DNA of 64,000 bases, taken from assembly GCF_008124765.1 (NCBI RefSeq), contig NZ_VNHS01000003.1, positions 558,001-622,000 on the forward strand, read 5' to 3'. This document shows positions 9,249 through 17,513 of this stretch, one piece after another (within the stretch, counting starts at the first letter, position 1; each line of letters starts with the position of its first letter). This DNA is from Paenibacillus methanolicus. GTDB taxonomy: Bacteria > Bacillota > Bacilli > Paenibacillales > Paenibacillaceae. The notes below the pieces were generated by a model that saw only the letters and a program-made list of their open reading frames with translations, ran no database searches and was not told where the DNA came from. The translations under genes were made by a program, and so were the position numbers.

Positions 9249-12200
9249 TTACTCAAACAACGCTTCAATCTCCGCCTGGGATAGCTCCGCCGCGTCAAAA
9301 TCGGATGTCGTATATTCAATTCGTTCCGCCTCGGCGCAAAATTGCAAGATCGCTTGAATATGCCCCATCATACGCCTGGAAACGCGATCGATCGTATCGA
9401 ATCGGTAGTCGGATTCATCGAATGCGACCCACACCGTAAGCCTGCCGCCCACGACCAGGGCATTGATCTCCAACAGGCTCGTCATCGCATTGCAGGCATC
9501 TTGTTCCTCTCCGTGGTCATCGAATCTCATGCGCGCCGCTTCATTTTTGAATCGATTGTCCATTTCGCCCAAGTAGTTGAATCGGATTCTCTTCAGGTTC
9601 TCCTTCGCCGGCAGGCGCCGCTTCACATACTTTAAGACCCCATACCCGATTCCTTTGTTTGGTATCGCGCGCAGTTGTTCTTTGATTCCTTTCACATGGT
9701 CGACGAGGCGTTCCCCGTCCAAGCGCAATCGAACGGGATACATCGACGTAAACCAGCCTACCGTCCGGGACACATCCAAATTGTCCCGCAATTCCTCGCG
9801 ACCATGGCCTTCGAGCTCTGCGACCATTTCCTTGCTACGCGTCTCCTCGTTCACAGCTAATGCGAGCGCGGTAAGCAGCAATTCGTCCGTTCTCGTGTTG
9901 CAAACGAGGTTCGCCTTCGTGAGCAGAAACTCCGTTTCGTTCTCGTCCAAGGAAAGCGTCAACGTGCGTTTATTTACGCCCTTCTGGTCCGGCTGCCCAT
10001 CCGGAGGCAAAACAAAAGCGTCGTGATCCAGTTCGCTCCAGTAGGCAAGTTCCTGCACAAAGATGTCTCCGCCCTCGTGGAGCGCTTTCGCCCAGTCTTG
10101 GAAAGAACTTGTTCTTCTCGGCATCTTCGGCTCCTTGGCCTGAAGGACAGCTTGCAGAAACATCAGCCAGTCGTCCAGCACGATTCGCCAAGATACGGCG
10201 TCGATCACAAGATGATGGGCTGTAAATAAAACGACGGGCGATTGACCCACGGCGCTAAAATACGCAGCCCGGAACAATAAATCGTCTTCGATGTTCATCC
10301 CGGATTTGAGTTCGATGCTCTTTTCTTTCAATTGCGAAAGGTCGAAGCGTTCCAGCCGAAATGGAGCCGACACATGTTTCTCGTTGTAATAAAGCCGGCC
10401 TGTGCCCGTATTCAAATTCATGCGCAGACTGTCATGATGCGCGATCACGTATTGCGTGGCGCGTTCAACGGCTTCCGCGCTCGCATGGACGTCGACTTCC
10501 AACAGTACGGACTGGTTCCAATAGTTCCGGTTGGCCCACTTTTGTTCCAAGAACCATGCCGTGATCGGCGTGGACGCTACTTCACCTTGTAGGGGTGCTC
10601 GTTCTTGATTTGCCGATTGGTGATTCAATTGCACGATTGCGGCCAATTGCTTCATGACCGGAAAAGACAAAATATCTTTTACGTTTGCTTGGATCCCGAT
10701 ATCGAACAATTTCGCAGAAATTTGAATGGCTTTGATCGAGTCGCCGCCCATCTGGTAAAAGTTGTGATGATGGCCGACTCCCTCGATGTTCAGCACTTTG
10801 GCTACTGTCTGGTAGACGAGCGTCTCCCATTTGCTTGCGCTCGAGTTTGACTCCGATTCCTCATGGCGACTATCAAGCGGGATGTCGGATAATTTTACGA
10901 AGTCCACTTTTCCATTCGGCGTCAACGGGATTTCTTCGACGGGCACGAACTGCGCGGGTATCATATGAACCGGTACTTTGCCAAGCAAGTATGTGCGAAT
11001 CTCGAAATCCTCGATCGCGCTGCGAGCGATATAGTAAGCTCGTAACATAGAACTTCCATTGGTGTCCGGAACAGCGGCGACCACGGCCTCCTGGATGTCC
11101 TCATGTCCAAGCAAGGCGCTCTCGATTTCGCCAAGCTCGATACGATAGCCTTTTATTTTGACTTGATTGTCCCTCCGCCCCGTATATTCCATCTTGCCGT
11201 CCGGCCGGTATCGCGCCAAGTCGCCTGTTTTATACATTCTTTTGTTCGGCATGAATGGATTGGAGAGAAAGCGTTGTTGAGTCAACTCCGCTTGATTGAC
11301 ATAGCCTCTGGCGACGCCATCGCCCGAAATATAGAGCTCTCCGATCTGTCCTTCCGGCAGCAGATTCAATTGCTCATCCAGAATATACAGCTGCACGTTA
11401 TCTGCCGGTCTCCCGATCGGTACCGATACGCCAACGTCATGACGAATATCGAAGCGATGGATCATGCAGCCGACAACCGTTTCCGTAGGTCCATACTCGT
11501 TATAAATGTCGATCTCCCCGCCAAAGCATTCGTGGATGCGGCTCGCAAGACTTGTCTTGAGATCTTCCCCGCCGACAATGAAGCATTGGATCGAGCTTCC
11601 TCTCAGATCCATGTCTTTCAACAACGACAGATGAGAAGGCGTCAGCTTCAAAATATTCGTGCGATTTTCGCTCACGATGCGATGGAGAACGAACTCGTTG
11701 CGATCATCTCGATAAATCACGATTGGATTGCCGTTGATCAGCGGCGTAAACAAAGACGTAACCGTTAGATCGAACGATAGCGATGAGTATAGTGCGAACG
11801 TTTGCGTGTTCGAGCGAACATATTGCTTTTTGGCCCACCATATATAATTCATCAATCCTTGATGCTCGATCATGACCCCTTTGGGTTTGCCCGTCGATCC
11901 TGAAGTATAAATGATATAGGCCAAATCCGCAGGATCATGGTCTATATCCAAATTCGCGTCATCCAGCTCCTCTACTCGCTCGCCATACAAATTCAGAACC
12001 AAACCGTTGAATTCGGTATCGACTAGTGCGGTTCCGTTCGTTAATAAGAGGCTTGCCCCCGAATCCTCCAATAGATATCGAATCCGATCCGCCGGATAGT
12101 CGGGATCAATCGGGACGTAAGCCCCGCCCGTCTTATGAACGGCTAGAATGGCCGCGACAACCTCGACGGAATGCTTGGCCATGATGGCAATGATCGACCC

Positions 12201-13736
12201 GCGAACCGCCCCTTTTTTTTGCAGCTGCCTTGCCAGTTGATTGGCTTTGCGATTTAAGTCCGAATACGTGAGCCTTTCATGTTCATCATGGATCGCGATC
12301 CGATCCGGTGATTGGAATACCTGTTCCTCGAATAACTGATGGATGAGATTGCCTGCCGGATAATCCGCGGCGGTATCATTCCAATAGTGAATAAGTCTTT
12401 CTCTTTCTTCGTCCGTAACCATGCTCGCGTCTCCAACGCGCCGGAGCGGATTTTCTACAAGCAATCGAGCCAAATCGTGAAGTCGTTCCCAGATGCGTTC
12501 GATTTCCGCTTCCGCGTATACGCCCGTCTTATAGTCAAGATGAATCATCAATCCTTCGTCGACGGACCATTCCTTCACTACGAGCTGCAGCGCATACAGC
12601 TGATGGCCGCTATAAAGCTCGGTCGTGACAACCGGGCATCCGTCGATTTCCGTAACGAGTCGCGTGTTGTAGTAATTCACGCAAATATCGACAAGGTCGT
12701 CATTCCCCTCTTTTCTTCGATCCAGATCGCGAACGAGTTGATCATACGGATATTTTTGATGAAAATAACATTCTTTTAAATTGCCGTTGACTTCAAGCAA
12801 TAACCGCTCGAATGAAAGGTCATCGTTCAGCTTGAACCGAAAAGGCATCGTAGAAGTAAACATGCCGAACGTTTGTTTTTCCTTTCGTCCTGATCGATTC
12901 AGCACCGGCGTCCCGATGACGATATCCTGCTTCTGCTCCGCTCGGGAGAGATAGATGAGCATGATGGAGACGAAGAATGTATTCAATGAACATCCGATAT
13001 CGTCCACTAGTGTCTTAATCGCCTTGCTTGTTTGGGCGTTCAGGTTGAACGTTCTCCTCTTGCCCGAAGTACCTGCTGAATCGCCAGTCCTATAACTGCT
13101 CGGCAAGTCATGAAATTTCTCATGCCAGAATGATTTGTTTTTTTGAAATCTGGTTGAGCTCAAATAGTTGCTTTCGCTATCCATGTAATCCAGGTAGGTC
13201 GTCTGAGGCGGCGCAGTAAGAATCTGCCCCCGCGATAGGAAGGCGACCTGTTCCCATATCCGATTGACCATCATGCCGAGCGACCAACCGTCTGCGATCA
13301 GATGGTGGAACGTGAAAAAAAAGCCGGTCTGAAGCTCGTCTAGCCGCACGAAAGTAAAATCAAACAAAGGACGATTGCACAAGTCGAAGGCGAATGAAGA
13401 AGAACGGTCCGCGTACCAGTCCTCGAATGCCTGCTGAGGGCTATGAGACTGGCTGAAGTCAACCTGCTTGATCGTGAACGGCTCGAATTCGTGAATATAT
13501 TGCCAAACCTCTTGATCCCTTTCCACGAAACGGAAACGCGCCGCGTCGTGACAAGCGATAAAATGGTGAATGGACGCCTCCAGCGTCTTCCAATCCAGCT
13601 CGGCTTTCACCAACGAAATGCCCGAAATATGATGCATCGTCGTTCCCGGATAAATCTTTTCGACGAGCCATATTCGTTGTTGCGGATGGGTCAATGGATA
13701 TAATGTTACGGAATGTTGCTCTGCTACACGATTCAT
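9249..13736 (-). CDS. NRPS loading module C-A(Asn)-PCP-E
   Basis: First gene of the cluster, 1495 aa. Domains: condensation (about 10-430, HHLIADGWS), adenylation (about 450-950, YTSGSTGKPKG, NEYGPTE, YKTGDLARY), carrier protein (about 975-1045, MGGDSIKAI, the GGDS form typical before epimerases) and epimerisation (about 1055-1490, HHLVIDAVSW, EGHGRE, NYLGEMD). Aligned to GrsA, the pocket residues are D-L-T-K-I-G-E-V-G-K, the known code for asparagine. A leading C domain with no module before it usually acylates the first amino acid with a fatty acid. The expected product is therefore an N-acyl-D-Asn thioester, as made by ClbN in colibactin synthesis. ATG at 13736 with AGAGG 8 nt upstream; a strong hairpin lies in the leader. 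Confidence 0.95.
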   Translation of the reverse strand: MNRVAEQHSVTLYPLTHPQQRIWLVEKIYPGTTMHHISGISLVKAELDWKTLEASIHHFIACHDAARFRFVERDQEVWQYIHEFEPFTIKQVDFSQSHSPQQAFEDWYADRSSSFAFDLCNRPLFDFTFVRLDELQTGFFFTFHHLIADGWSLGMMVNRIWEQVAFLSRGQILTAPPQTTYLDYMDSESNYLSSTRFQKNKSFWHEKFHDLPSSYRTGDSAGTSGKRRTFNLNAQTSKAIKTLVDDIGCSLNTFFVSIMLIYLSRAEQKQDIVIGTPVLNRSGRKEKQTFGMFTSTMPFRFKLNDDLSFERLLLEVNGNLKECYFHQKYPYDQLVRDLDRRKEGNDDLVDICVNYYNTRLVTEIDGCPVVTTELYSGHQLYALQLVVKEWSVDEGLMIHLDYKTGVYAEAEIERIWERLHDLARLLVENPLRRVGDASMVTDEERERLIHYWNDTAADYPAGNLIHQLFEEQVFQSPDRIAIHDEHERLTYSDLNRKANQLARQLQKKGAVRGSIIAIMAKHSVEVVAAILAVHKTGGAYVPIDPDYPADRIRYLLEDSGASLLLTNGTALVDTEFNGLVLNLYGERVEELDDANLDIDHDPADLAYIIYTSGSTGKPKGVMIEHQGLMNYIWWAKKQYVRSNTQTFALYSSLSFDLTVTSLFTPLINGNPIVIYRDDRNEFVLHRIVSENRTNILKLTPSHLSLLKDMDLRGSSIQCFIVGGEDLKTSLASRIHECFGGEIDIYNEYGPTETVVGCMIHRFDIRHDVGVSVPIGRPADNVQLYILDEQLNLLPEGQIGELYISGDGVARGYVNQAELTQQRFLSNPFMPNKRMYKTGDLARYRPDGKMEYTGRRDNQVKIKGYRIELGEIESALLGHEDIQEAVVAAVPDTNGSSMLRAYYIARSAIEDFEIRTYLLGKVPVHMIPAQFVPVEEIPLTPNGKVDFVKLSDIPLDSRHEESESNSSASKWETLVYQTVAKVLNIEGVGHHHNFYQMGGDSIKAIQISAKLFDIGIQANVKDILSFPVMKQLAAIVQLNHQSANQERAPLQGEVASTPITAWFLEQKWANRNYWNQSVLLEVDVHASAEAVERATQYVIAHHDSLRMNLNTGTGRLYYNEKHVSAPFRLERFDLSQLKEKSIELKSGMNIEDDLLFRAAYFSAVGQSPVVLFTAHHLVIDAVSWRIVLDDWLMFLQAVLQAKEPKMPRRTSSFQDWAKALHEGGDIFVQELAYWSELDHDAFVLPPDGQPDQKGVNKRTLTLSLDENETEFLLTKANLVCNTRTDELLLTALALAVNEETRSKEMVAELEGHGREELRDNLDVSRTVGWFTSMYPVRLRLDGERLVDHVKGIKEQLRAIPNKGIGYGVLKYVKRRLPAKENLKRIRFNYLGEMDNRFKNEAARMRFDDHGEEQDACNAMTSLLEINALVVGGRLTVWVAFDESDYRFDTIDRVSRRMMGHIQAILQFCAEAERIEYTTSDFDAAELSQAEIEALFE

Positions 13737-13784
13737 CTCGGCATCCTCTCTTCACGCATTGCCTTTGTTTCCTAATCGTACCGG

Positions 13785-13845
13785 CACACAACACATGACC
13801 CGGCCTTAGATTGTGCGAATCATAGGCCGGGTCATGTGTTGTGTG
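13785..13845. repeat. 22-bp perfect inverted repeat in NRPS leader
   Basis: Arms 13785-13806 and 13824-13845 are exact reverse complements. The 17-nt centre contains a further 4-bp stem (13809-13812 with 13818-13821). It lies 49 bp upstream of the first NRPS gene, and no T-run follows on the minus strand, so it is not a standard terminator for that direction. It could be an operator, an mRNA 5' hairpin or a processing site. Confidence 0.85.
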
Positions 13846-13902
13846 TGTATTCAATTTTGGTTTTCGATAAATTTCGTCCAAAATTTAGCTAGATATGCAT
13901 CT

Positions 13903-13908
13903 ATGATA
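13903..13908 (-). promoter_or_regulatory. Candidate extended -10 for NRPS operon
   Basis: On the minus strand the sequence TGGTATCAT fits an extended -10 (TGnTATnnT). No good -35 is seen 17 nt upstream. It would start a leader of about 160 nt that contains the long inverted repeat. Weak prediction. Confidence 0.35.
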
Positions 13909-13932
13909 CCATCACGCCGGAGAGGAACTGGG

Positions 13933-13948
13933 TGGATAATATTATCCA
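13933..13948. promoter_or_regulatory. 16-bp perfect palindrome, possible operator
   Basis: TGGATAATATTATCCA is a perfect palindrome about 25 bp upstream of the candidate NRPS promoter and about 185 bp before the yolD-like gene. Size and symmetry fit a dimeric repressor or activator site. The regulator is not known. Confidence 0.4.
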
Positions 13949-14070
13949 AACGAGTGTAATAGATTGATGCATTAGGTTGACATTTGGATCGATAAGCTCT
14001 TTTCTACTCTTGTTCGTTTAGGGGCTTTTCCAGGTAGGGTATGGTTACACTAGGCCAGGTCCACAACCTA

Positions 14071-14093
14071 TGGTATACTAAGAACAAATGTTC
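14071..14093 (+). promoter_or_regulatory. Extended -10 with overlapping LexA (SOS) box
   Basis: TGGTATACT at 14071-14079 is a good extended -10. GAACAAATGTTC at 14082-14093 matches the Bacillus LexA/DinR box GAACRNRYGTTY exactly. The box covers the transcription start, so LexA would repress the downstream gene until DNA damage. Confidence 0.8.
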
Positions 14094-14121
14094 CTATATG
14101 TCCAAGAGGGGGCTAACTGAC

Positions 14122-14418
14122 ATGGTACAGCAACCTGTTTATGCGGAGCAAAAAAAACGGAGAACACGTAACAACGCACACCCTTTGATCCGTCAAAAAA
14201 CAGCTTTAACCAATGAGAAGGTACGCGAGATTGCGGAATCCATCCGATATTCGTACATGGATCGAAAACGTATTTTGATTACGGTATTTGGCTCTTATGA
14301 GGAACGAACATACAACGGAATCGTCGAAAACCTTGACCAAAATCATAATCGCCTTAACCTAGGGGGCCAATGGATATTCTTCCACGATATTATCGATGTG
14401 TCTTGTATCGACCCCTGA
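14122..14418 (+). CDS. YolD-like family protein
   Basis: A small basic protein of 98 aa. The C-terminal half (ITVFGSYEERTYNGIVENLD and the following GGQWIFFHDIIDVS) has the YolD-like fold pattern. YolD-like genes in Firmicutes often sit beside UvrX/DinB-type Y-family polymerases and are damage-inducible; their biochemical role is not settled. Here no polymerase gene is adjacent. The ATG at 14122 was preferred to upstream in-frame codons because AGAGGGGG lies 10 nt before it and because the SOS box and promoter end at 14093. The gene is more AT-rich than the NRPS and sugar genes around it. Confidence 0.8.
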   Translation: MVQQPVYAEQKKRRTRNNAHPLIRQKTALTNEKVREIAESIRYSYMDRKRILITVFGSYEERTYNGIVENLDQNHNRLNLGGQWIFFHDIIDVSCIDP

Positions 14419-14461
14419 TGCAGGATGTTAATTCTCGTCAATGACTATAAAGAAAAACAAA

Positions 14462-14486
14462 AAAACCCTTGATTCTCAAGGGTTTT
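14462..14486. terminator. Bidirectional terminator between yolD-like and dus genes
   Basis: An 11-bp perfect stem (14462-14472 with 14476-14486) and a 3-nt loop, with an A-rich left flank and T-rich right end. It serves both converging genes. Confidence 0.85.
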
Positions 14487-14505
14487 AACGTTCTAAGTTA
14501 TCCAT

Positions 14506-15498
14506 CTAATTTCCATGCTCCTCCGCTCCAACATGCTCTTTGCTGTTAAACTCACTCAGCAATGCACGCGCCTCGCTTGATGATTTGGCGTTCATCAAGC
14601 TGTTTCTGAGTTCACTTGCCCCTCGAAACCCACGGACATAGATTTTGAAGAAGCGGGCAAGCGCGCTAAACGAACGTGGTACCTCTGCTGAATATTGATC
14701 ATGGAGATCCAGATGGAGCCGCAGCAGATCAAGCAATTCCGCACTGCCGTGATCCTTCGGCTCTTTCTCAAAAGCATATGGATTTTGAAAAATCCCGCGC
14801 CCGATCATAATACCGTCGACACCGTATTGCTCAGCAAGCTGCAAGCCGGTCTGACGGTCAGGGATATCCCCGTTAATGGTCAGAAGCGTATCTGGCGCCA
14901 CCTCATCACGAAGCTTCTTAATCTCCGGAATCAGTTCCCAATGCGCTTTTACTTTGCTCATTTCCTCTCTTGTCCGCAGATGAATAGACAGATTCACAAT
15001 GTCTTGTTTCAAAATATGGGTTAACCAGTCCCGCCATTCGTCTACGTCGCTAAAACCGAGCCTTGTCTTTACGCTGACAGGCAGTCCCCCTGCTTTGGCG
15101 GCCTGGATGATATCCGCTGCGATTTCAGGACGGCAGATCAGGCCGCTGCCCTTCCCATTCTCTGCTACATTCGCCACAGGACAACCCATATTAATATCGA
15201 TCCCTTTAAATCCTTCTTTCGCCATACCGATGCTCATTTCACGGAAAAATTCCGGCTTATCCCCCCAGATATGTGCTACAATGGGCTGTTCATCTGGGGT
15301 AAAAGTCAAGCGCCCACGCACGCTTTTGTTCCCCTCCGGGTGACAATAACTCTCTGTATTCGCAAACTCCGTAAAAAACACATCCGGTCTGCCAGCCTCG
15401 CTTACGACATGACGAAAAACAACATCCGTCACATCTTCCATGGGTGCCAGCACAAAAAATGGTCGTGGTAAATCACGCCAAAAGTTTTCTTTCATCAT
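14506..15498 (-). CDS. tRNA-dihydrouridine synthase
   Basis: An FMN-dependent TIM-barrel enzyme of 330 aa that reduces uridine to dihydrouridine in tRNA loops. Seen in the sequence: LAPMEDVTD near the N terminus (flavin-binding start of the barrel), FFTEFANTE, the catalytic cysteine in [14 protein letters not shown], and the phosphate-binding [15 protein letters not shown]. This is the standard order of Dus motifs. I cannot say which Dus type (B, C or other) it is. The second of the three possible starts (ATG at 15498) fits best, with GAGGGG 6 nt upstream. It is a single gene, converging on the yolD-like gene, and unrelated in function to its neighbours. Confidence 0.93.
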   Translation of the reverse strand: MMKENFWRDLPRPFFVLAPMEDVTDVVFRHVVSEAGRPDVFFTEFANTESYCHPEGNKSVRGRLTFTPDEQPIVAHIWGDKPEFFREMSIGMAKEGFKGIDINMGCPVANVAENGKGSGLICRPEIAADIIQAAKAGGLPVSVKTRLGFSDVDEWRDWLTHILKQDIVNLSIHLRTREEMSKVKAHWELIPEIKKLRDEVAPDTLLTINGDIPDRQTGLQLAEQYGVDGIMIGRGIFQNPYAFEKEPKDHGSAELLDLLRLHLDLHDQYSAEVPRSFSALARFFKIYVRGFRGASELRNSLMNAKSSSEARALLSEFNSKEHVGAEEHGN

Positions 15499-15660
15499 CA
15501 AAAACCCCTCAATACTACCAGAACAGTCGTTGCTCCGAAAATGGTATATTCTTCTATGTCAGTGGAACTACGCTCAAGCATCCGTATAGGCTTACCGCAG
15601 ACATACCTTTGATTATATCATAAGCCCGAGGTTTGATCCTGTTAGCCTTCACCAATATCT

Positions 15661-15698
15661 CTAACGTAAAACCACGTCCCAATGGACGCGGTTGTTAG
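15661..15698 (-). terminator. Terminator of the first sugar importer operon
   Basis: Stem 15670-15679 with 15684-15693 (one G-U pair), extended by CTAAC/GTTAG at 15661-15665 and 15694-15698. On the minus strand TTTT follows the inner stem directly, just after the last permease gene. Confidence 0.6.
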
Positions 15699-15703
15699 CA
15701 TCT

Positions 15704-16561
15704 TCATCCTTTAATGGCGCCGGCAATCATGCTGTTCTGTACTTGTTTGCTGAGCAGCAAATAAATGACAATGGTCGGTATAGTCGTAATCAGGAGTCCC
15801 GCGCCGATAATCCCCCATTGCGTGATATAGGTGCCGACCATGGACATCATCCCGACCGTCAACGTCTGCATGGACGCGTCGTTAATGAACGTCACCGCGA
15901 ACATTAATTCGTTCCAAGAGGACAGGAATGTAAAGATCGATACCGTCGCCACCGCAGGACGAACAAGCGGGAATACGATGAACAGGAAAGTCCGGTAGAT
16001 TCCGCATCCATCGATGACCGCGGATTCCTCCATCTCGCGGGGAATGCCTTTGAAAAAGCTGGCGAGGATGAACACGGCCATCGGGATCGCGAAAGCGACG
16101 TAAGGAATGATCAGCGCCCAATAGGTATTCAACAATTTCAAGTTCTTGAGGACCATGAACAGCGGCAGCAAAGCCGCGTGAATCGGCACCATCATGCCGA
16201 GAAGAATGAGCATCATCGTCGCATGGTTCCACTTCCAATTCATCCGCGTGATGGCATAGCCCGTCATCGAGGATAGCGCCACGACAAGTAGAATGGTGAC
16301 CGCGGTGACCAGCACGCTATTGAAGAAATAGGTGAGGACCTGACCTTCCGTAAATGCCTTCACATAATTGCTCCAAAGGAACTTTTTGGGGAGTCCGAGC
16401 ACATCGCCGCTAAAAATCTCCCCATTATCTTTCAAAGAGAAAAACGCCAGCCAAACGAGCGGATAAATCTGCGTGACCGCGATCACGATCAAAAACGCTT
16501 GCATGATGATGTTGCCGGCGAGCCTTGGCCTTCTTTGCGAAGCCGCTTCTGCAACGCTCAC
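15704..16561 (-). CDS. Sugar ABC transporter permease (MalG type)
   Basis: Second inner-membrane permease of a CUT1-family carbohydrate importer, 285 aa, with about six hydrophobic segments. The EAA loop that docks the ATPase reads EMEESAVIDGCGIYRTFLFI followed by PLVRPA. It ends with the usual short tail (IAGAIKG). I chose the GTG at 16561 because AGGGGGG lies 8 nt upstream; the GTG at 16570 would touch that site. The ribosome binding site overlaps the stop of the MalF-type gene, which indicates coupling. No ATPase gene is nearby; such importers usually share an MsmX-type ATPase encoded elsewhere. Confidence 0.93.
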   Translation of the reverse strand: MSVAEAASQRRPRLAGNIIMQAFLIVIAVTQIYPLVWLAFFSLKDNGEIFSGDVLGLPKKFLWSNYVKAFTEGQVLTYFFNSVLVTAVTILLVVALSSMTGYAITRMNWKWNHATMMLILLGMMVPIHAALLPLFMVLKNLKLLNTYWALIIPYVAFAIPMAVFILASFFKGIPREMEESAVIDGCGIYRTFLFIVFPLVRPAVATVSIFTFLSSWNELMFAVTFINDASMQTLTVGMMSMVGTYITQWGIIGAGLLITTIPTIVIYLLLSKQVQNSMIAGAIKG

Positions 16562-16574
16562 TTTGGTCACCCCC

Positions 16575-17444
16575 CTATTCGGTTTTGAAAAATTTATTGA
16601 TCAGGCCCGTAAACACGAGGCATTCCGCAATGATAAAGACGGATATCGCGCTTCCGTATCCGTATCGGTACGTATCGAAAATGGTCGTGTACATGAGCGT
16701 GCTCGGCACCTCGGTGGAGAAAAACGGCCCCCCGCCCGTCAATACGTAGACCAGATCGAACACTTTGAACGCGCCGATGACCGAGAAGACAAGACAGACT
16801 TTGAGAATCGGCCTCATGAGCGGAATCGTGATGCATAACGCCGTACGCACGCGGGAAGCCCCGTCAATCTTGGCCGCTTCGAATATATCCTGCGAAATCG
16901 ACTTCGCTCCGGCGTACATCAGCAGCATATGATAACCGATATATTGCCACAGGGTCGGAATAAAAGAGAAGACAAGCGCCGTCTTCTTCTGCCCCAGCCA
17001 GTCTTGCGCCCAACCGGACAGTCCGATTTCCTTCAGCAGGGTGTTCAGAAGGCCATAGTCCGCGTTGTAGATTTTCGACCACAGCTGCGCGATCACGACG
17101 GTAGAGATCAGAACGGGGATGAAATAGACCGTACGGTAAAACCCCTCCCCTTTGACCGCGGACGCCAGAATAAGGGCCAGCAGCAGCGAAATCGGCAATT
17201 GAATGAACACGGACGCGGCGGCGAACAACAGCGAATTTTTCATCGCATGCAAGGCACGCGTATCGGTGAACATTTCCGCATAATTTCGCAGGCCGATAAA
17301 CGTGCCTTTTCCCACGCCATTCCAATCGAGCAGGCTATAATAGCTGGAGACGACAATCGGAACCAATACGATGCCGCAAAAAATGAGGAGCGTCGGCAGA
17401 ACGAATAGGCAAATCGCCGTTTTATTCGAAAATACAGTATTCAT
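16575..17444 (-). CDS. Sugar ABC transporter permease (MalF type)
   Basis: First permease of the CUT1 importer, 289 aa. Hydrophobic segments begin at about residues 10, 70, 105, 155, 210 and 265. The EAA loop is QDIFEAAKIDGASRVRTA followed by PLMRPI, typical of the family. It pairs with the MalG-type permease downstream and receives sugar from the binding protein encoded upstream. Start ATG has AGGAG 7 nt upstream. A strong hairpin lies between it and the binding-protein gene, a common way to make more binding protein than permease. Confidence 0.93.
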   Translation of the reverse strand: MNTVFSNKTAICLFVLPTLLIFCGIVLVPIVVSSYYSLLDWNGVGKGTFIGLRNYAEMFTDTRALHAMKNSLLFAAASVFIQLPISLLLALILASAVKGEGFYRTVYFIPVLISTVVIAQLWSKIYNADYGLLNTLLKEIGLSGWAQDWLGQKKTALVFSFIPTLWQYIGYHMLLMYAGAKSISQDIFEAAKIDGASRVRTALCITIPLMRPILKVCLVFSVIGAFKVFDLVYVLTGGGPFFSTEVPSTLMYTTIFDTYRYGYGSAISVFIIAECLVFTGLINKFFKTE

Positions 17445-17462
17445 CAGGGTTCTCCTATCAAA

Positions 17463-17492
17463 GATGCGGTTAGGGGAATCCCTAACCGCATC
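17463..17492 (-). terminator. Intercistronic hairpin after binding-protein gene
   Basis: A 13-bp perfect stem (17463-17475 with 17480-17492) and a 4-nt loop. On the minus strand it is followed by TTTGATAGGAG, which is only weakly U-rich. It is probably a partial terminator or an mRNA-stabilising hairpin that lowers permease expression relative to the binding protein. Confidence 0.7.
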
Positions 17493-17513
17493 GGATTTCG
17501 GGCGAGTTTCGGA

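Noticed and set aside
13785..13845. Considered as an insertion-sequence end or attachment site
   Set aside because: There is a single hairpin, no transposase or integrase nearby, and no direct repeats flanking it that I could find.
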